DNA of 40,234 bases from Actinocrinis puniceicyclus. GTDB lineage: Bacteria; Actinomycetota; Actinomycetes; Streptomycetales; Catenulisporaceae. This document shows, piece after piece, positions 31,621 to 39,595 of the stretch (the first letter of the stretch is position 1; each line of letters opens with the position of its first letter). The DNA is taken from NCBI RefSeq assembly GCF_018283645.1, contig NZ_JAGSXH010000053.1:1-40234 (forward strand), given 5' to 3'. The translations under genes and the position numbers were made by a program. The notes under the pieces are model-generated. The model ran no database searches. It was not told where the DNA came from and saw only the letters and a list, made by a program, of their open reading frames with translations.

Positions 31621-31959
31621 CTACTCAGCCGAGTCCGGCGCATTGGCCGCCAGCGCGCCCGCGAGCTGCCCGACCGCGCACCACGGCTTGCCGTCCAGGC
31701 ACCAGCAGGCGACCCCGGACTCAGCGGAGGCGAACAACGGACGGCCGTCCACTTCGGGCCAGGTACGGCCGATGTTGTCAATCACGTCGTCTTGCAACTG
31801 GTTCGCGATCGAGGCGACCAGCGGCTCATAGGGTGCCGCCGCCGTGAACTGCATCCCGTGCGCGGTGATCGTCTCGTCCGCGACGCTCGGCAGGTCAACG
31901 GGCAGGCCGGAGAAGTCCGCTTCAATACGGCTAAGGACCGCGCTCACGCGAGCTTGCAT
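31621..31959 (-). CDS. Small TWP/W-C motif protein, paralogue 2 (probably 5'-truncated)
   Basis: 112 residues from ATG (QARVSAVLSRIEADFSGLP). The C-terminal half shows ANQLQDDVIDNIGRTWPEVDG, then PLFASAESGVACWC and AVGQL, paralleling the protein at 29552-29941. There are about 50 residues before ANQ, against about 70 in the paralogue. The group II intron's 3' end lies only about 6 bp upstream, so the original start and ribosome site are probably lost and the gene may be silent. Function unknown; the Cys/Trp arrangement hints at metal binding. Confidence 0.5.
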   Translation of the reverse strand: MQARVSAVLSRIEADFSGLPVDLPSVADETITAHGMQFTAAAPYEPLVASIANQLQDDVIDNIGRTWPEVDGRPLFASAESGVACWCLDGKPWCAVGQLAGALAANAPDSAE

Positions 31960-32005
31960 TGGAAGGTCGGGTCGCCCCGGGGAATCTCAGCCCGGGGCTC
32001 CCACG

Positions 32006-32039
32006 GAACCGTACGTAACAGTCTCCCGTTATACGGCTC
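32006..32039 (-). ncRNA. Group II intron domain V
   Basis: 34 nt. GAGCCGTA pairs with TACGGTTC (one G-U), a two-nucleotide bulge region follows, and the tip stem AACGG/CTGTT closes a GAGA tetraloop. The catalytic AGC is intact. The RT reading frame stops inside it (32029-32031). Confidence 0.85.
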
Positions 32040-32590
32040 TTGTCGTCCTGGTCACCGCCCCGGTCGGGGGCACCCAGGTCCAGTGAGCGAAGTACCGAGG
32101 CCGGAGCTTATAGCCGTCCGCCGTGCGGCGCGCGGCCTGCTTCCAGCCGAGCCGGTACTTCTTTCCGATCCACCGCGTCAGCTTGAAGTTGATGCGGCCG
32201 AGCAGGGGATACAGCGCCGAGCGGTAGAACCGGCCGTAGTGAGCCAGCCAGCCCCGGACCACCGGATTGATCATCCGGGCCAGGTCGGCGGTCTCACTGC
32301 CGGAGCGCCGTTGCAGGTTCCACGCCCGCACGGTCGCGCTCATGCGCTTGAGGGCAGCTTTGCTGACCGCCGGCAAGAACGCGGTGAACACCACCCCGTA
32401 CTTGTTCTTGGCCGACCGTGGGCGGAACGTGAACCCCAGGAACGTGAACTCGATGTGCGGGAACCCGCCACGCCGGTTGCTGTCCTTGCAGTAGACGATC
32501 CTCGTCTTGTCCGGATGCAGCTCCAGACCGACCCCGGTCATCCTGGACCGCAGCGCGGCCAGAACCTGCTCTGCTTCCGCCCGCGTGCCG
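32029..32590 (-). pseudogene. Group II intron reverse transcriptase, C-terminal part (thumb and maturase)
   Basis: About 187 residues: EAEQVLAALRSRMTGVGLELHPDKTR, then FTFLGFTFRPRSAKNKYG and the maturase X domain (INPVVRGWLAHYGRFYRSALYPLLG; FKLTRWIGKKYRLGWKQA; FAHW). It lacks the palm with the YADD motif. The frame upstream of about 32590 is antisense to the recombinase fragment and is not RT. The two RT parts together are missing about 130 residues. Confidence 0.85.
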
Positions 32591-32895
32591 CCGCCCTCGG
32601 CCTGGCGCCCTCCACGCTGCACCGCTGGCTCACCGACGGGTTCATCCCCGGCCAGCAGACCACCCCCGGCTCGCCCTGGCGCATCCGGCTGAGCGAGCAA
32701 CTGCGCGGCCTGTTCGTCGACGACGCCCCGACCGGATGGCTGGCCATGCTCGAGGCCACCATGGCCTACGGCGTCTCCCGCCAGACCCTCATGCAGCGTG
32801 TCAAGCGCGGCGAGCTCAAAGCAGTCCACGTACGCACCGGACGCAGGAAAGGCCTGCGTATCGAGCCGCCAGCCACCCAAACCGGGCTCTTCTAA
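32584..32895 (+). pseudogene. C-terminal HTH fragment of a serine recombinase
   Basis: About 103 residues: RAAALGLAPSTLHRWLTDGF, TPGSPWRIRLSEQLRGLFV, APTGWLAMLEATMAYGVSRQTLMQRVKRGEL, then GRRKGLRIEPP and GLF-stop. I recognise this as the tail of actinobacterial large serine recombinases (two helix-turn-helix-like segments and an RKGLRI end). It has no start and is embedded between the halves of the intron RT. It is in the same orientation as the N-terminal fragment at 28125 and is probably the other end of that gene. Confidence 0.65.
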
Positions 32896-32904
32896 AACCG
32901 ACAA

Positions 32905-33375
32905 TCAGGATATGGAGCAGTGTGACGATGCATCCAAGAACGCCCGGATGTCAAGATCGATCACCCAGTCGCTGCGCCAGCACCGCACCCGGCAGGTGGC
33001 CACCGCGTCCAGGGCCGATCTGCCCGGCCGATACCCGTACGAGTCCCGATGGAACACGGGTTCCACCCGGACCGAGAGATGCTCGGCCACCACCGTCTGC
33101 GCGACCCTGTCACCGACAGTGGGCACACCCAGGATCCTGGTGCCGCCCGCCGACTTCGGGATCGCGACCGCCTTCACATCCGGCGGGAAGTAGGTGCCCG
33201 AGCTCATCCGGTTCCAGACCCTGTACAGATTGTCTTCCAGGTCCTTCTCGAACTCGCCGATCGACACCTCGTCCACACCGGGCGCGCCCTTGTTGCCGCG
33301 CACCTTCTCCCACGCCGCCCAGACCTCCTGCTTGGAGATCTGGAACGGCTTGGCCGGTGCTTTCAGCCCATCCAT
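32905..33375 (-). pseudogene. Group II intron reverse transcriptase, N-terminal part
   Basis: 156 codons from ATG with GGGAGGAG four nt upstream. RT0-RT3 region: VWAAWEKVRGNKGAPGVDEVSI, LYRVWNRMSSGTYFPPDVKAVAIPK, GTRILGVPTVGDRVAQTVVAE, DSYGYRPGRSALDAV and VIDLDIRAF. It diverges just after DLDIRAF (the first catalytic-Asp strand) and stops. The remainder resumes at 32590, after the inserted fragment. Confidence 0.88.
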
Positions 33376-33970
33376 ACCGCTCCTCCCGGAGAGCTTCCGG
33401 TTGACTCAACGAATCAGGCCACGAACGACCCGGCCCCTTCGCTCCACCCCCGTTACAGGGGCTTCACCACTACTACGAGCCGGTCCGCCGACGCGCCGCG
33501 CGACGGTACTCTGACGCCCGGCCGGGGCCCGGCCCCGGGTCTCGCGGGCTCTCCCTCTCACCCCCGGCCGCTGAACCGGGGGCAGTGTCGCGACACGCCT
33601 TCTCCTGTTCCGCACGGACGCCGCAGACCGGGCTCGCGCCTCCTGTACGCCGGACACCGCCTGGCCAGAAAGACGGCCACCCGCCAGGCCCATCCCGGGA
33701 CGGCATTGAAACCCCGGTTTCGATGTCATCTGACTAGTTACGACGCTTGATCAGAGGTTCGCTTCCGCTCGCCTTCCCGATCCCTGCCTGACGCATGACC
33801 TGCGCCTTTTCCCCGACCGTTCGCCACGACAGTCTTCAGCTAACGCAGTGCGGGGCGGCTTGGAGCCTCCCACCGCCGGGCGGCTCCGAGGGGCCACAAA
33901 ACCCTCATCATCCGTGCAGCACCGATCCGGTACTGGCTACTGCATAACCACTCCTTCACGTTCAGGACAC
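33376..33970 (-). ncRNA. Group II intron 5' ribozyme domains (I to IV)
   Basis: This 595-nt stretch between the intron 5' end and the RT start has no gene. It contains the expected RNA: GTGTC start, long GC-rich domain I helices and the domain III motif GTAGTGGTGAAGC...GGAGCGAAGGGGC just before the RT. Confidence 0.75.
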
Positions 33971-34015
33971 AACAACACCGCCTAGTGTCCCAGGGCGTGC
34001 CGCGCACGACCGACT

Positions 34016-34585
34016 TCACTTTTCGGGCTGGAACGCGACCTGCGCGGTCGTGACCGTGCCCGCGGTGCGGCGCGGCGCGTCCTGGTAGGCCCAGTACAGA
34101 TTCGTGTGCGCGATCACCTGCTCCGGCGGCGGCGCGCCCCACTTCGTCTGGTCCTCGGTGGTGTGCGCGTCGCCGACCAGGATCGCGTCGTAGCCTCGGG
34201 CGAACGCGCCGTGCAGCGTCGAGCGGACGCAGGCGTCGGTCTGCGCTCCGGAGACGATCAGCCGACCGACGCCCAGTACGGACAGCGCCGTCTCCAGGGC
34301 GGTGTCCTCGAACGAGTCGCCATAGTGCTTGTCCACGCGGGTCTCGTCCTCGCGCGGGGACAGCTCGGGCACGATCTGCCAGCCCTCGCTGCCGTGCACG
34401 ATGCCGCCTTCGTCCAAGTCCGAGTGCTGAATCCAGACGACCGGCACCTGGGCCGCGCGGGCTCTTTCGACGAGCGCGTTGATGTTCGCGACGACCTTGT
34501 CGCGTTCATACGCGTTCTCGACGACGCTGTTTTGAACGTCGACGACGAGCAGCGCCGTGTTCGGCCGGTTCTCGAGTGTGGTCAT
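34016..34585 (-). CDS. Isochorismatase-family cysteine hydrolase
   Basis: 189 residues, a single isochorismatase-like hydrolase domain. The catalytic triad is visible: Asp in LLVVDVQN (about 15), Lys in RVDKHYGDSF (about 85) and Cys in GAQTDACVRSTLHGA (about 118). A conserved cis-peptide-type VSGAQTD precedes the cysteine. The substrate is unknown (nicotinamide-like amides, isochorismate or others); it is distinct from the pncA gene nearby. It is the first intact gene right of the mobile region, its stop lying 46 bp from the intron's 5' end. A duplicated 15-bp sequence lies in its upstream region. Confidence 0.9.
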   Translation of the reverse strand: MTTLENRPNTALLVVDVQNSVVENAYERDKVVANINALVERARAAQVPVVWIQHSDLDEGGIVHGSEGWQIVPELSPREDETRVDKHYGDSFEDTALETALSVLGVGRLIVSGAQTDACVRSTLHGAFARGYDAILVGDAHTTEDQTKWGAPPPEQVIAHTNLYWAYQDAPRRTAGTVTTAQVAFQPEK

Positions 34586-34630
34586 GATCTCCCTGCGCTC
34601 TCTCGTGCCGCGGCCACCGGGCGCCCCGCA

Positions 34631-34675
34631 GCATCGTTTCGGACCGCATCGTTTCGGACCGCGTTGTCCGACCCC
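34631..34675. repeat. 15-bp direct repeats in the divergent promoter region
   Basis: Two perfect tandem copies of GCATCGTTTCGGACC (34631-34660) followed by a degenerate third (GCGTTGTCCGACCCC, 34661-34675). They lie 46-90 bp upstream of the isochorismatase ATG and about 205-250 bp upstream of the kinase gene. Possible operator iterons. Confidence 0.6.
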
Positions 34676-34880
34676 GGTCAGCCCGCTTTGTTCGGTCGCC
34701 TTCCAGGCTAGCCGCGGCCTCCGACAGCAACGATCAACCGGTGGCCGTCAGCGGCGCCAAGCCGGCGAGCACGTCCCGGTGAAACCGGTGGCCGGCCGGG
34801 AACACGTCCGCGAGAATTCTGATCCGGCTCACCATCTGGCTCAGTACGGGCGCAGCACTCATCGGCGGCGGAGGATACGC

Positions 34881-35816
34881 GTGGACCTCGATCTGTTTCC
34901 CGCATCGCTTCCCGTCGTGGCGACGGTGCAGCGGTATGACGGCGGCCCGCGCTGGCTGGCGCGACTGCCTGGCGTCGTGGAGGAGTTGCGCGAGCGCTGG
35001 TCGCTGCGGCTCGGCGCGCCTTTCAACGGCGGCAGTTGCTCCTGGGTCGCGCCCGTCCGGCTGCCCGGCGGAGATCCCGCGGTGCTGAAGGTCACGTGGC
35101 CGCACCGGGAGGCGATGGGCGAAGCCGAGGGCCTGCGGCTGTGGGACGGGCGCGGTGCCGTGCGCCTGTACCGGGAGGATCGCGACCATCTCGCCGTGCT
35201 GGTGGAACGGTGCGAACCGGGAACGACACTCGCCGACGCCGAGCAGCTCAGCCCGGACCGGCGGCTGCTGATCGGCGCGCAACTGCTGTACGAACTGTGG
35301 TCGGCGCCGGTGCCCGAGCAGACCGGGCTGGAGCGGCTCGGCGAGGTCACCGGCGTCTGGGCCGACCTGGTCGAGCAGCGCATGGAACGGCTCAAGCCCG
35401 GCTTCGATCCGTGGTTGGTCGCGCTCGGCGCCCGGCTGCTGCGCGAGCTGCCCACCGGCGCACAGCGCGCGGTGATCGTGCACGGCGACTTCAACCCGGG
35501 CAACATCCTCGCGGCCCAGCGCAAGCCGTGGCTCGTGATCGACGCCAAGCCGATGCTCGGCGACGCGGGCTACGACGTGTGGCCGCTGATCTCCCAGATC
35601 GACGACCCGTTCGCGCGGGCCGACGCTGCGCGCCTGTTGGCCGAACGCATGACGCTGATAGCGGACATGGCCGGCCAGGACGCGCGGCGGCTCGCGGCGT
35701 GGTGCGTGGCCCGCGAGGTCGAGGCGGCGCTGTGGCTGGCCGAGCACCCGCACACGCCTTTCCCGGTCGGGTCGATGGAACGCGCCCGGCTGTTCGCCCA
35801 ACTCGCGGAGCTCTGA
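34881..35816 (+). CDS. Aminoglycoside/hydroxyurea phosphotransferase-family kinase
   Basis: 311 residues of the APH(6)/hydroxyurea kinase group. The N-lobe includes WVAPVRLPGGDPAVLKVTWPH. The catalytic loop is VIVHGDFNPGNIL (about 200) with HGD and the Asn ligand, followed by VIDAKPMLGDAGYDVWPL, the metal-binding Asp segment. Relatives phosphorylate streptomycin or hydroxyurea, but many actinomycete members are uncharacterised, so a resistance role is possible, not proven. The GTG at 34881 has GGAGG 7 nt upstream. It is convergent with pncA, with a hexanucleotide repeat between them. Confidence 0.85.
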   Translation: MDLDLFPASLPVVATVQRYDGGPRWLARLPGVVEELRERWSLRLGAPFNGGSCSWVAPVRLPGGDPAVLKVTWPHREAMGEAEGLRLWDGRGAVRLYREDRDHLAVLVERCEPGTTLADAEQLSPDRRLLIGAQLLYELWSAPVPEQTGLERLGEVTGVWADLVEQRMERLKPGFDPWLVALGARLLRELPTGAQRAVIVHGDFNPGNILAAQRKPWLVIDAKPMLGDAGYDVWPLISQIDDPFARADAARLLAERMTLIADMAGQDARRLAAWCVAREVEAALWLAEHPHTPFPVGSMERARLFAQLAEL

Positions 35817-35821
35817 GCTCT

Positions 35822-35851
35822 GGGACTGGGACTGGGACTGGGACTGGGACT
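35822..35851. repeat. GGGACT hexanucleotide array, five copies
   Basis: Five perfect GGGACT units directly after the kinase stop, in the gap between convergent genes. It is non-coding in every annotated gene. Confidence 0.9.
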
Positions 35852-35939
35852 GAGCCCCCGAGACTGAGCTGAGATGGCGCCGCACGCGGGGCGCGGCAAG
35901 TCGACGCCCCGCGGGACGGTGAAGGACGCCCGGTCCCGG

Positions 35940-36509
35940 TCAAGAGACCGCGACGACCCCGGCATCCTCGAAATCCGCCAGCGTTCTGGCCAGCGTCAGA
36001 GGGGACACCGCGGCGGTCTTGTCCAGCAGCACACGCACCGCGATGCCGTGCTCCGCGGCGTCCAGGGCCGTGGCGCGCACGCAGTGGTCGGTGGCGATGC
36101 CGACGACGTCGACCTCGCTGACGTGACGCTCGCGCAGCCAAGCCGCGAGCGACCGGCCGTCGGCCGTCGCGCCCTGGAAACCCGAGTACGCCGCCTCGTG
36201 CGCGCCCTTGCGGAACTCCGCGTCGAAACGCAGATCCGCGACGGCCGGGTGCAGCTCGGCGCCATCCGTGCCGGCGACGCAGTGCACCGGCCAGCTGTGC
36301 ACGAAGTCGGGGCCGTCCGGCGGGGTGCCGAAATGGGCGCCCGGATCCACGTGGTAGTCCCGGGTCGCCACGGTGAACTGCGCGCCGCCGGAACCGGCCG
36401 CGACGTACCGGGCGATCTGCCGGGCCACGGCCGTGCCGCCGACCACCGGCAGCGCGCCGCCCTCGCAGAAGTCGTTCTGTACATCCACCACGATCAGTGC
36501 CCTGTTCAT
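35940..36509 (-). CDS. pncA: Nicotinamidase (PncA)
   Basis: 189 residues. Hydrolyses nicotinamide to nicotinate in NAD salvage; homologues activate pyrazinamide. Catalytic Asp in LIVVDVQNDF (about 8), Lys in FRKGAHE, and Cys in IATDHCVRAT. The metal site includes the TRDYHVDPGAHF Asp and His residues, and PVHCVAGTDGAELHP is typical. The ATG shares its A with the stop of pncB (TGATG), so the two are coupled. A GTG start 12 nt earlier is possible but would overlap pncB. Confidence 0.95.
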   Translation of the reverse strand: MNRALIVVDVQNDFCEGGALPVVGGTAVARQIARYVAAGSGGAQFTVATRDYHVDPGAHFGTPPDGPDFVHSWPVHCVAGTDGAELHPAVADLRFDAEFRKGAHEAAYSGFQGATADGRSLAAWLRERHVSEVDVVGIATDHCVRATALDAAEHGIAVRVLLDKTAAVSPLTLARTLADFEDAGVVAVS

Positions 36510-37897
36510 CAGCGCGCCCACCCGTCCCTGGCCTCGTGCTCGAGTTCGTCCCCGTATTCGTACACCGTCGGGATCACGGCGTCACCGCGGGAGAGCTGTG
36601 TCGCGGATATCGGCAGCTCGGCGAGCGAGCGGCGGTGCAGTTCACGGCCCTCTTCGAGGGTGGCCCGGCGCACCGGCTCGCCGTTCGTCATCAGTGGCGC
36701 GATCAGGTCGCGGCGGCGCGAGTCCGGGTCGGCCGGCTGCGCGCCGATCCTGATCATCTCCGCGGTCGCCACCCCGTCGGCGTCGATGCGGCGACAAGCC
36801 TGCTTGCGCCCGCCGCGGCTCGGCTTGTCCGGCGAGCGCTTCTCGACCGGGACCAGCGGCGCGTCCGGGCCGGGCGAGGCCGCGCGGGCCACCAGCTTGT
36901 ACACCATCGCCGCGGTCGGTGCGCCGCTGCCGGTGACCAACTGGGTGCCGACGCCGTAGGCGTCCACCGGGGCGGACGCGAGCGCCGCGATCGCGTACTC
37001 GTCCAGATCGCTGGTCACCACGATCTTCGTGTCACGGGCGCCGAGCTGGTCGAGCTGCCTGCGCACCCGGTGCGCCATCCACAACAGGTCGCCCGAGTCC
37101 AGCCGCACCGCCCCGAGATCGGCGCCGGCCACCTCGACCGCTACGCGCACCGCCTCGGCGACGTCGAACGTGTCGACCAGCAGCGTGGTGCCCTTGCCGA
37201 GCGCGGCGAGCTGCGCCTGGAACGCATCGCGTTCGGTGTCGTGCACGAGCGTGAACGCGTGCGCGCTGGTGCCCACGGTCGGCACCCCGTAGCGGTACCC
37301 GGCCTCCAGGTTGGACGTGGAGGCGAACCCGGCCAGGTAGGCGGCGCGGGCGCTGGCCACGGCGGCCTGCTCGTGGGTGCGACGCGAACCCATCTCGATG
37401 CACGGCCGCCCGGCCGCCGCCGAGGTCATCCGGGAGGCCGCGGACGCGATGGCCGAATCGTGGTTGAGGACGGAGAGGATCAGCGTTTCCAGCAGCACCC
37501 CCTCGGCGAAGGTGGCCTCGACCTCGAGGATCGGCGAGTGCGGGAAGTACGTTTCGCCCTCGGCGTACCCGCGCACAGCGCCACGGAATCGGTACTGCGC
37601 CAACCAGTCGATCGTGGCGCGGTCGACCACACCGGTCCGCTCCAGAAAGGCCAGTTGCTCGTCGCCGAAGCTGAACGCCGCGATCGCGTCGAGCAGCCTG
37701 CCGGTACCGGCGACCACGCCGTAGCGGCGGCCGTCGGGGAGCTTGCGCGCGAAGACCTCGAAGACCGACCTGCGGTGGGCCGCGCCGCTGCGCAGGGAGG
37801 CTTGGAGCATCGTGAGCTCGTAATGGTCGGTCAACAGGGCCGTGGAGGCCGCGGCGGCAGCCTGTGCCGCCTGCCGGTCCGGACTTATCGTCACCAT
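36509..37897 (-). CDS. pncB: Nicotinate phosphoribosyltransferase
   Basis: 462 residues. Converts nicotinate and PRPP to nicotinate mononucleotide with ATP hydrolysis, the step after PncA. Landmarks: LLTDHYELTMLQASL near the start, FEVFARKLPDGRRYGVVAGTGRLL, GSRRTHEQAAVASARAAYLAGF, AVRLDSGDL, VVTSDLDEY and AYGVGTQLVTGSGAP. The ATG-GTG start (MVTIS) has no Shine-Dalgarno, suggesting a leaderless message. It is divergent from clpS. Confidence 0.95.
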   Translation of the reverse strand: MVTISPDRQAAQAAAAASTALLTDHYELTMLQASLRSGAAHRRSVFEVFARKLPDGRRYGVVAGTGRLLDAIAAFSFGDEQLAFLERTGVVDRATIDWLAQYRFRGAVRGYAEGETYFPHSPILEVEATFAEGVLLETLILSVLNHDSAIASAASRMTSAAAGRPCIEMGSRRTHEQAAVASARAAYLAGFASTSNLEAGYRYGVPTVGTSAHAFTLVHDTERDAFQAQLAALGKGTTLLVDTFDVAEAVRVAVEVAGADLGAVRLDSGDLLWMAHRVRRQLDQLGARDTKIVVTSDLDEYAIAALASAPVDAYGVGTQLVTGSGAPTAAMVYKLVARAASPGPDAPLVPVEKRSPDKPSRGGRKQACRRIDADGVATAEMIRIGAQPADPDSRRRDLIAPLMTNGEPVRRATLEEGRELHRRSLAELPISATQLSRGDAVIPTVYEYGDELEHEARDGWAR

Positions 37898-37962
37898 GAC
37901 GCAAAGGGTACTCCGCCGAGCGGCTCCTGTCGCCTCCGTGGGGACGAACGCGGTGTGAGCCG

Positions 37963-37991
37963 ACTCTCAGATGATGCGAAGATGTGAGAGT
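37963..37991. promoter_or_regulatory. Inverted repeat overlapping the clpS start
   Basis: ACTCTCA (37963-37969) and TGAGAGT (37985-37991) form a perfect 7-bp inverted repeat with 15 nt between. The right arm overlaps the candidate GTG starts at 37984 and 37990. It could be an operator in the pncB/clpS divergent promoter or an mRNA hairpin. Confidence 0.4.
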
Positions 37992-38289
37992 GACCAGCGC
38001 ACCGGTTGAAGTCGATCGGCCGGATGTCCGCGGCGAGCAGCAGGCCGCCGAGGAGACCGACCGCCCGTGGAACACGATCGTGTGGAACGACCCGATCAAC
38101 CTCATGAGCTACGTCACCTACGTCTTCGAGAGCTATTTCGGTTATCCCAAGACCAAGGCGCACAAGCTCATGCTCGATGTGCACCACCGCGGCAAGGCGG
38201 TCGTCGCGCACGGCTCCCGCGAGGAGATGGAGCGCGACGTGTCCGCGATGCACTCCTACGGCCTGTGGGCCACGCTGCAACGTGCGTGA
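37990..38289 (+). CDS. clpS: ATP-dependent Clp protease adaptor ClpS
   Basis: 99 residues from GTG 37990 ([10 protein letters not shown]); a GTG at 37984 would add two. The N-end rule adaptor that delivers substrates to ClpC/ClpAP-type proteases. The core shows [42 protein letters not shown] and [20 protein letters not shown], with the conserved ND and HxxH-like positions. It is the first gene of the clpS-DUF2017-JAMM cluster common in actinobacteria. Confidence 0.95.
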   Translation: MTSAPVEVDRPDVRGEQQAAEETDRPWNTIVWNDPINLMSYVTYVFESYFGYPKTKAHKLMLDVHHRGKAVVAHGSREEMERDVSAMHSYGLWATLQRA

Positions 38290-38332
38290 GCGGCGGACGG
38301 CGTCGTTACCGGGGAAGGCTCGTGAGCGAGTA

Positions 38333-38938
38333 GTGCCCTTTCGAAAGGACAGGCGGAACGTGATCGCGGCGTTCACCCGCGGGCCCGACGGGACCGTGCT
38401 CGTCGACCTGCGCGCGGCCGAGGCGCGGCTGCTCACCGACCTGTTCGGCGACCTGCTCGAACTGTTGACCGAGCAGTCCCCGGCCGCGCCCCGCCCGGAC
38501 GAGGGCGACCCGCTGGCCGCGCAACTGGGCCTCGACGGCCTCGGCGACGACACGCCGCCGGCCAGGCCCGACGACCCGGCGCTGGCCCGCCTCTTCCCCG
38601 ACGCCTACCCGGACGACCCGGACGCGACCGCCGAGTTTCGCCGCTACACCCAGGCGGACCTGACCACCGAGCGCCGCCGCCGGGCCACCCTGGCGCTGCA
38701 GAGCCTCGAACGGATCAAGGGCGGCGGGCGGCTGAGCCTGGCGCCGGGCGAGGCGACGGCCTGGCTGGGCGCACTCAACGACCTGCGACTGGTGCTCGGC
38801 ATCCGACTGGAGATCACCGCGGACGACCAGGAACCCGGCCAGGACTTCGGCCCGGGCGACCCCCGCACGGCCTATGTCCCGGTGTACTACTACCTCGGCT
38901 TCCTCCAGGAGACGCTGGTCGAGGCGCTGTCCGGATGA
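38333..38938 (+). CDS. DUF2017 family protein
   Basis: 201 residues from GTG (PFRKDRRNVIAAFTRGPDG). Landmarks of the family: LVDLRAAEARLLTDLFGDLLELL, DDPALARLFPDAYPDDPDATAEFRRYTQADL, and WLGALNDLRLVLGIRLEIT near the end. Function unknown. It lies almost always between clpS and the JAMM protease gene in actinobacteria, as here. GAAGG is about 13-14 nt upstream of the GTG, a weak site. Confidence 0.9.
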   Translation: MPFRKDRRNVIAAFTRGPDGTVLVDLRAAEARLLTDLFGDLLELLTEQSPAAPRPDEGDPLAAQLGLDGLGDDTPPARPDDPALARLFPDAYPDDPDATAEFRRYTQADLTTERRRRATLALQSLERIKGGGRLSLAPGEATAWLGALNDLRLVLGIRLEITADDQEPGQDFGPGDPRTAYVPVYYYLGFLQETLVEALSG

Positions 38939-38987
38939 CCGCGGCGTGACGCGCCTCGCAGCGGCGCCGGTGCCCTACCCTGGTGCC

Positions 38988-39401
38988 GTGTTGACCATCG
39001 ACAAGGCCATATACGACGCCATCGTCGAACACGCCCGCGCGGATCATCCCGACGAGGCCTGCGGCGTCGTCGCCGGCCCGGCGGGTTCCGACCTGCCGCA
39101 GCGGTTCGTCCCGATGGCCAACGCGGCGCGCTCGCCCACGTTCTACGAGTTCGACTCCGCGGACCTGCTGAAGCTGTACCGCGAGATGGACGACCGCGAC
39201 GAGGAACCGGTCGTGGTCTACCACTCGCACACCGCGACCGAGGCGTTCCCCTCGCGCACGGACATCTCCTACGCTTCCGAGCCGAACGCGCACTACGTGC
39301 TGGTCTCCACCCGTGATGCGGACGGCCTGGGCGAGTTCCAGTTCCGCTCGTTCCGCATCGTGGACGGAACCGTCTCGGAGGAAGAGGTCGTCGTCAAGTA
39401 G
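38988..39401 (+). CDS. JAMM/MPN+ metalloprotease (Mec-like)
   Basis: 137 residues from GTG-TTG (VLTIDKAIYDAIVEHA). The zinc-protease JAMM signature is complete: Glu in DEACGVV (about 24) and YHSHTATEAFPSRTD (about 79-93; H-x-H-x10-D). In mycobacteria the orthologue Mec cleaves cysteine from the sulfur-carrier protein CysO during cysteine synthesis. The usual downstream cysO (moaD-like) and cysM genes are not present here; the next gene is a membrane glycosyltransferase. Confidence 0.92.
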   Translation: MLTIDKAIYDAIVEHARADHPDEACGVVAGPAGSDLPQRFVPMANAARSPTFYEFDSADLLKLYREMDDRDEEPVVVYHSHTATEAFPSRTDISYASEPNAHYVLVSTRDADGLGEFQFRSFRIVDGTVSEEEVVVK

Positions 39402-39595
39402 TGCGGCGCGGCCCTGTCGAGTGGTGCGACGCGGCGGGCGCTCGAAGACGGCCCCCATCGCGTGACGGTTCGACAACAGTCCCGGGCTCAACCGGCGCCG
39501 GGCCGATCAGCACCGATCGCCTCCCCGTACCATCGACGGGGCGGCGCCATCGACAAGAGGCGGCAGCCGATGACTGCGGGAGGGATGAGCGGGAG

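Larger units (their letters stand above)
31966..33970 (-). mobile_element. Group II intron, rearranged
   Basis: The 5' end reads GTGTCCTGAACGTGAAGG (33970 downward). A domain III-like block (GTAGTGGTGAAGCC, GTGGAGCGAAGGGGC) and an RT start at 33375 follow. At the 3' end is a 34-nt domain V (32006-32039) with the AGC triad, GAGA tetraloop and two-part stem, then a domain VI hairpin (31974-31998). The catalytic RNA ends are therefore present. The reverse transcriptase is broken by an unrelated plus-strand fragment, so it cannot move on its own. Both ends are placed to within a few bases only. Confidence 0.82.

Noticed and set aside
29275-33970. Retron or other RT-based defence system
   Set aside because: The only reverse transcriptase is a group II intron type with domains V and VI nearby, and its catalytic palm is missing. 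The structured elements are not adjacent to an intact RT.
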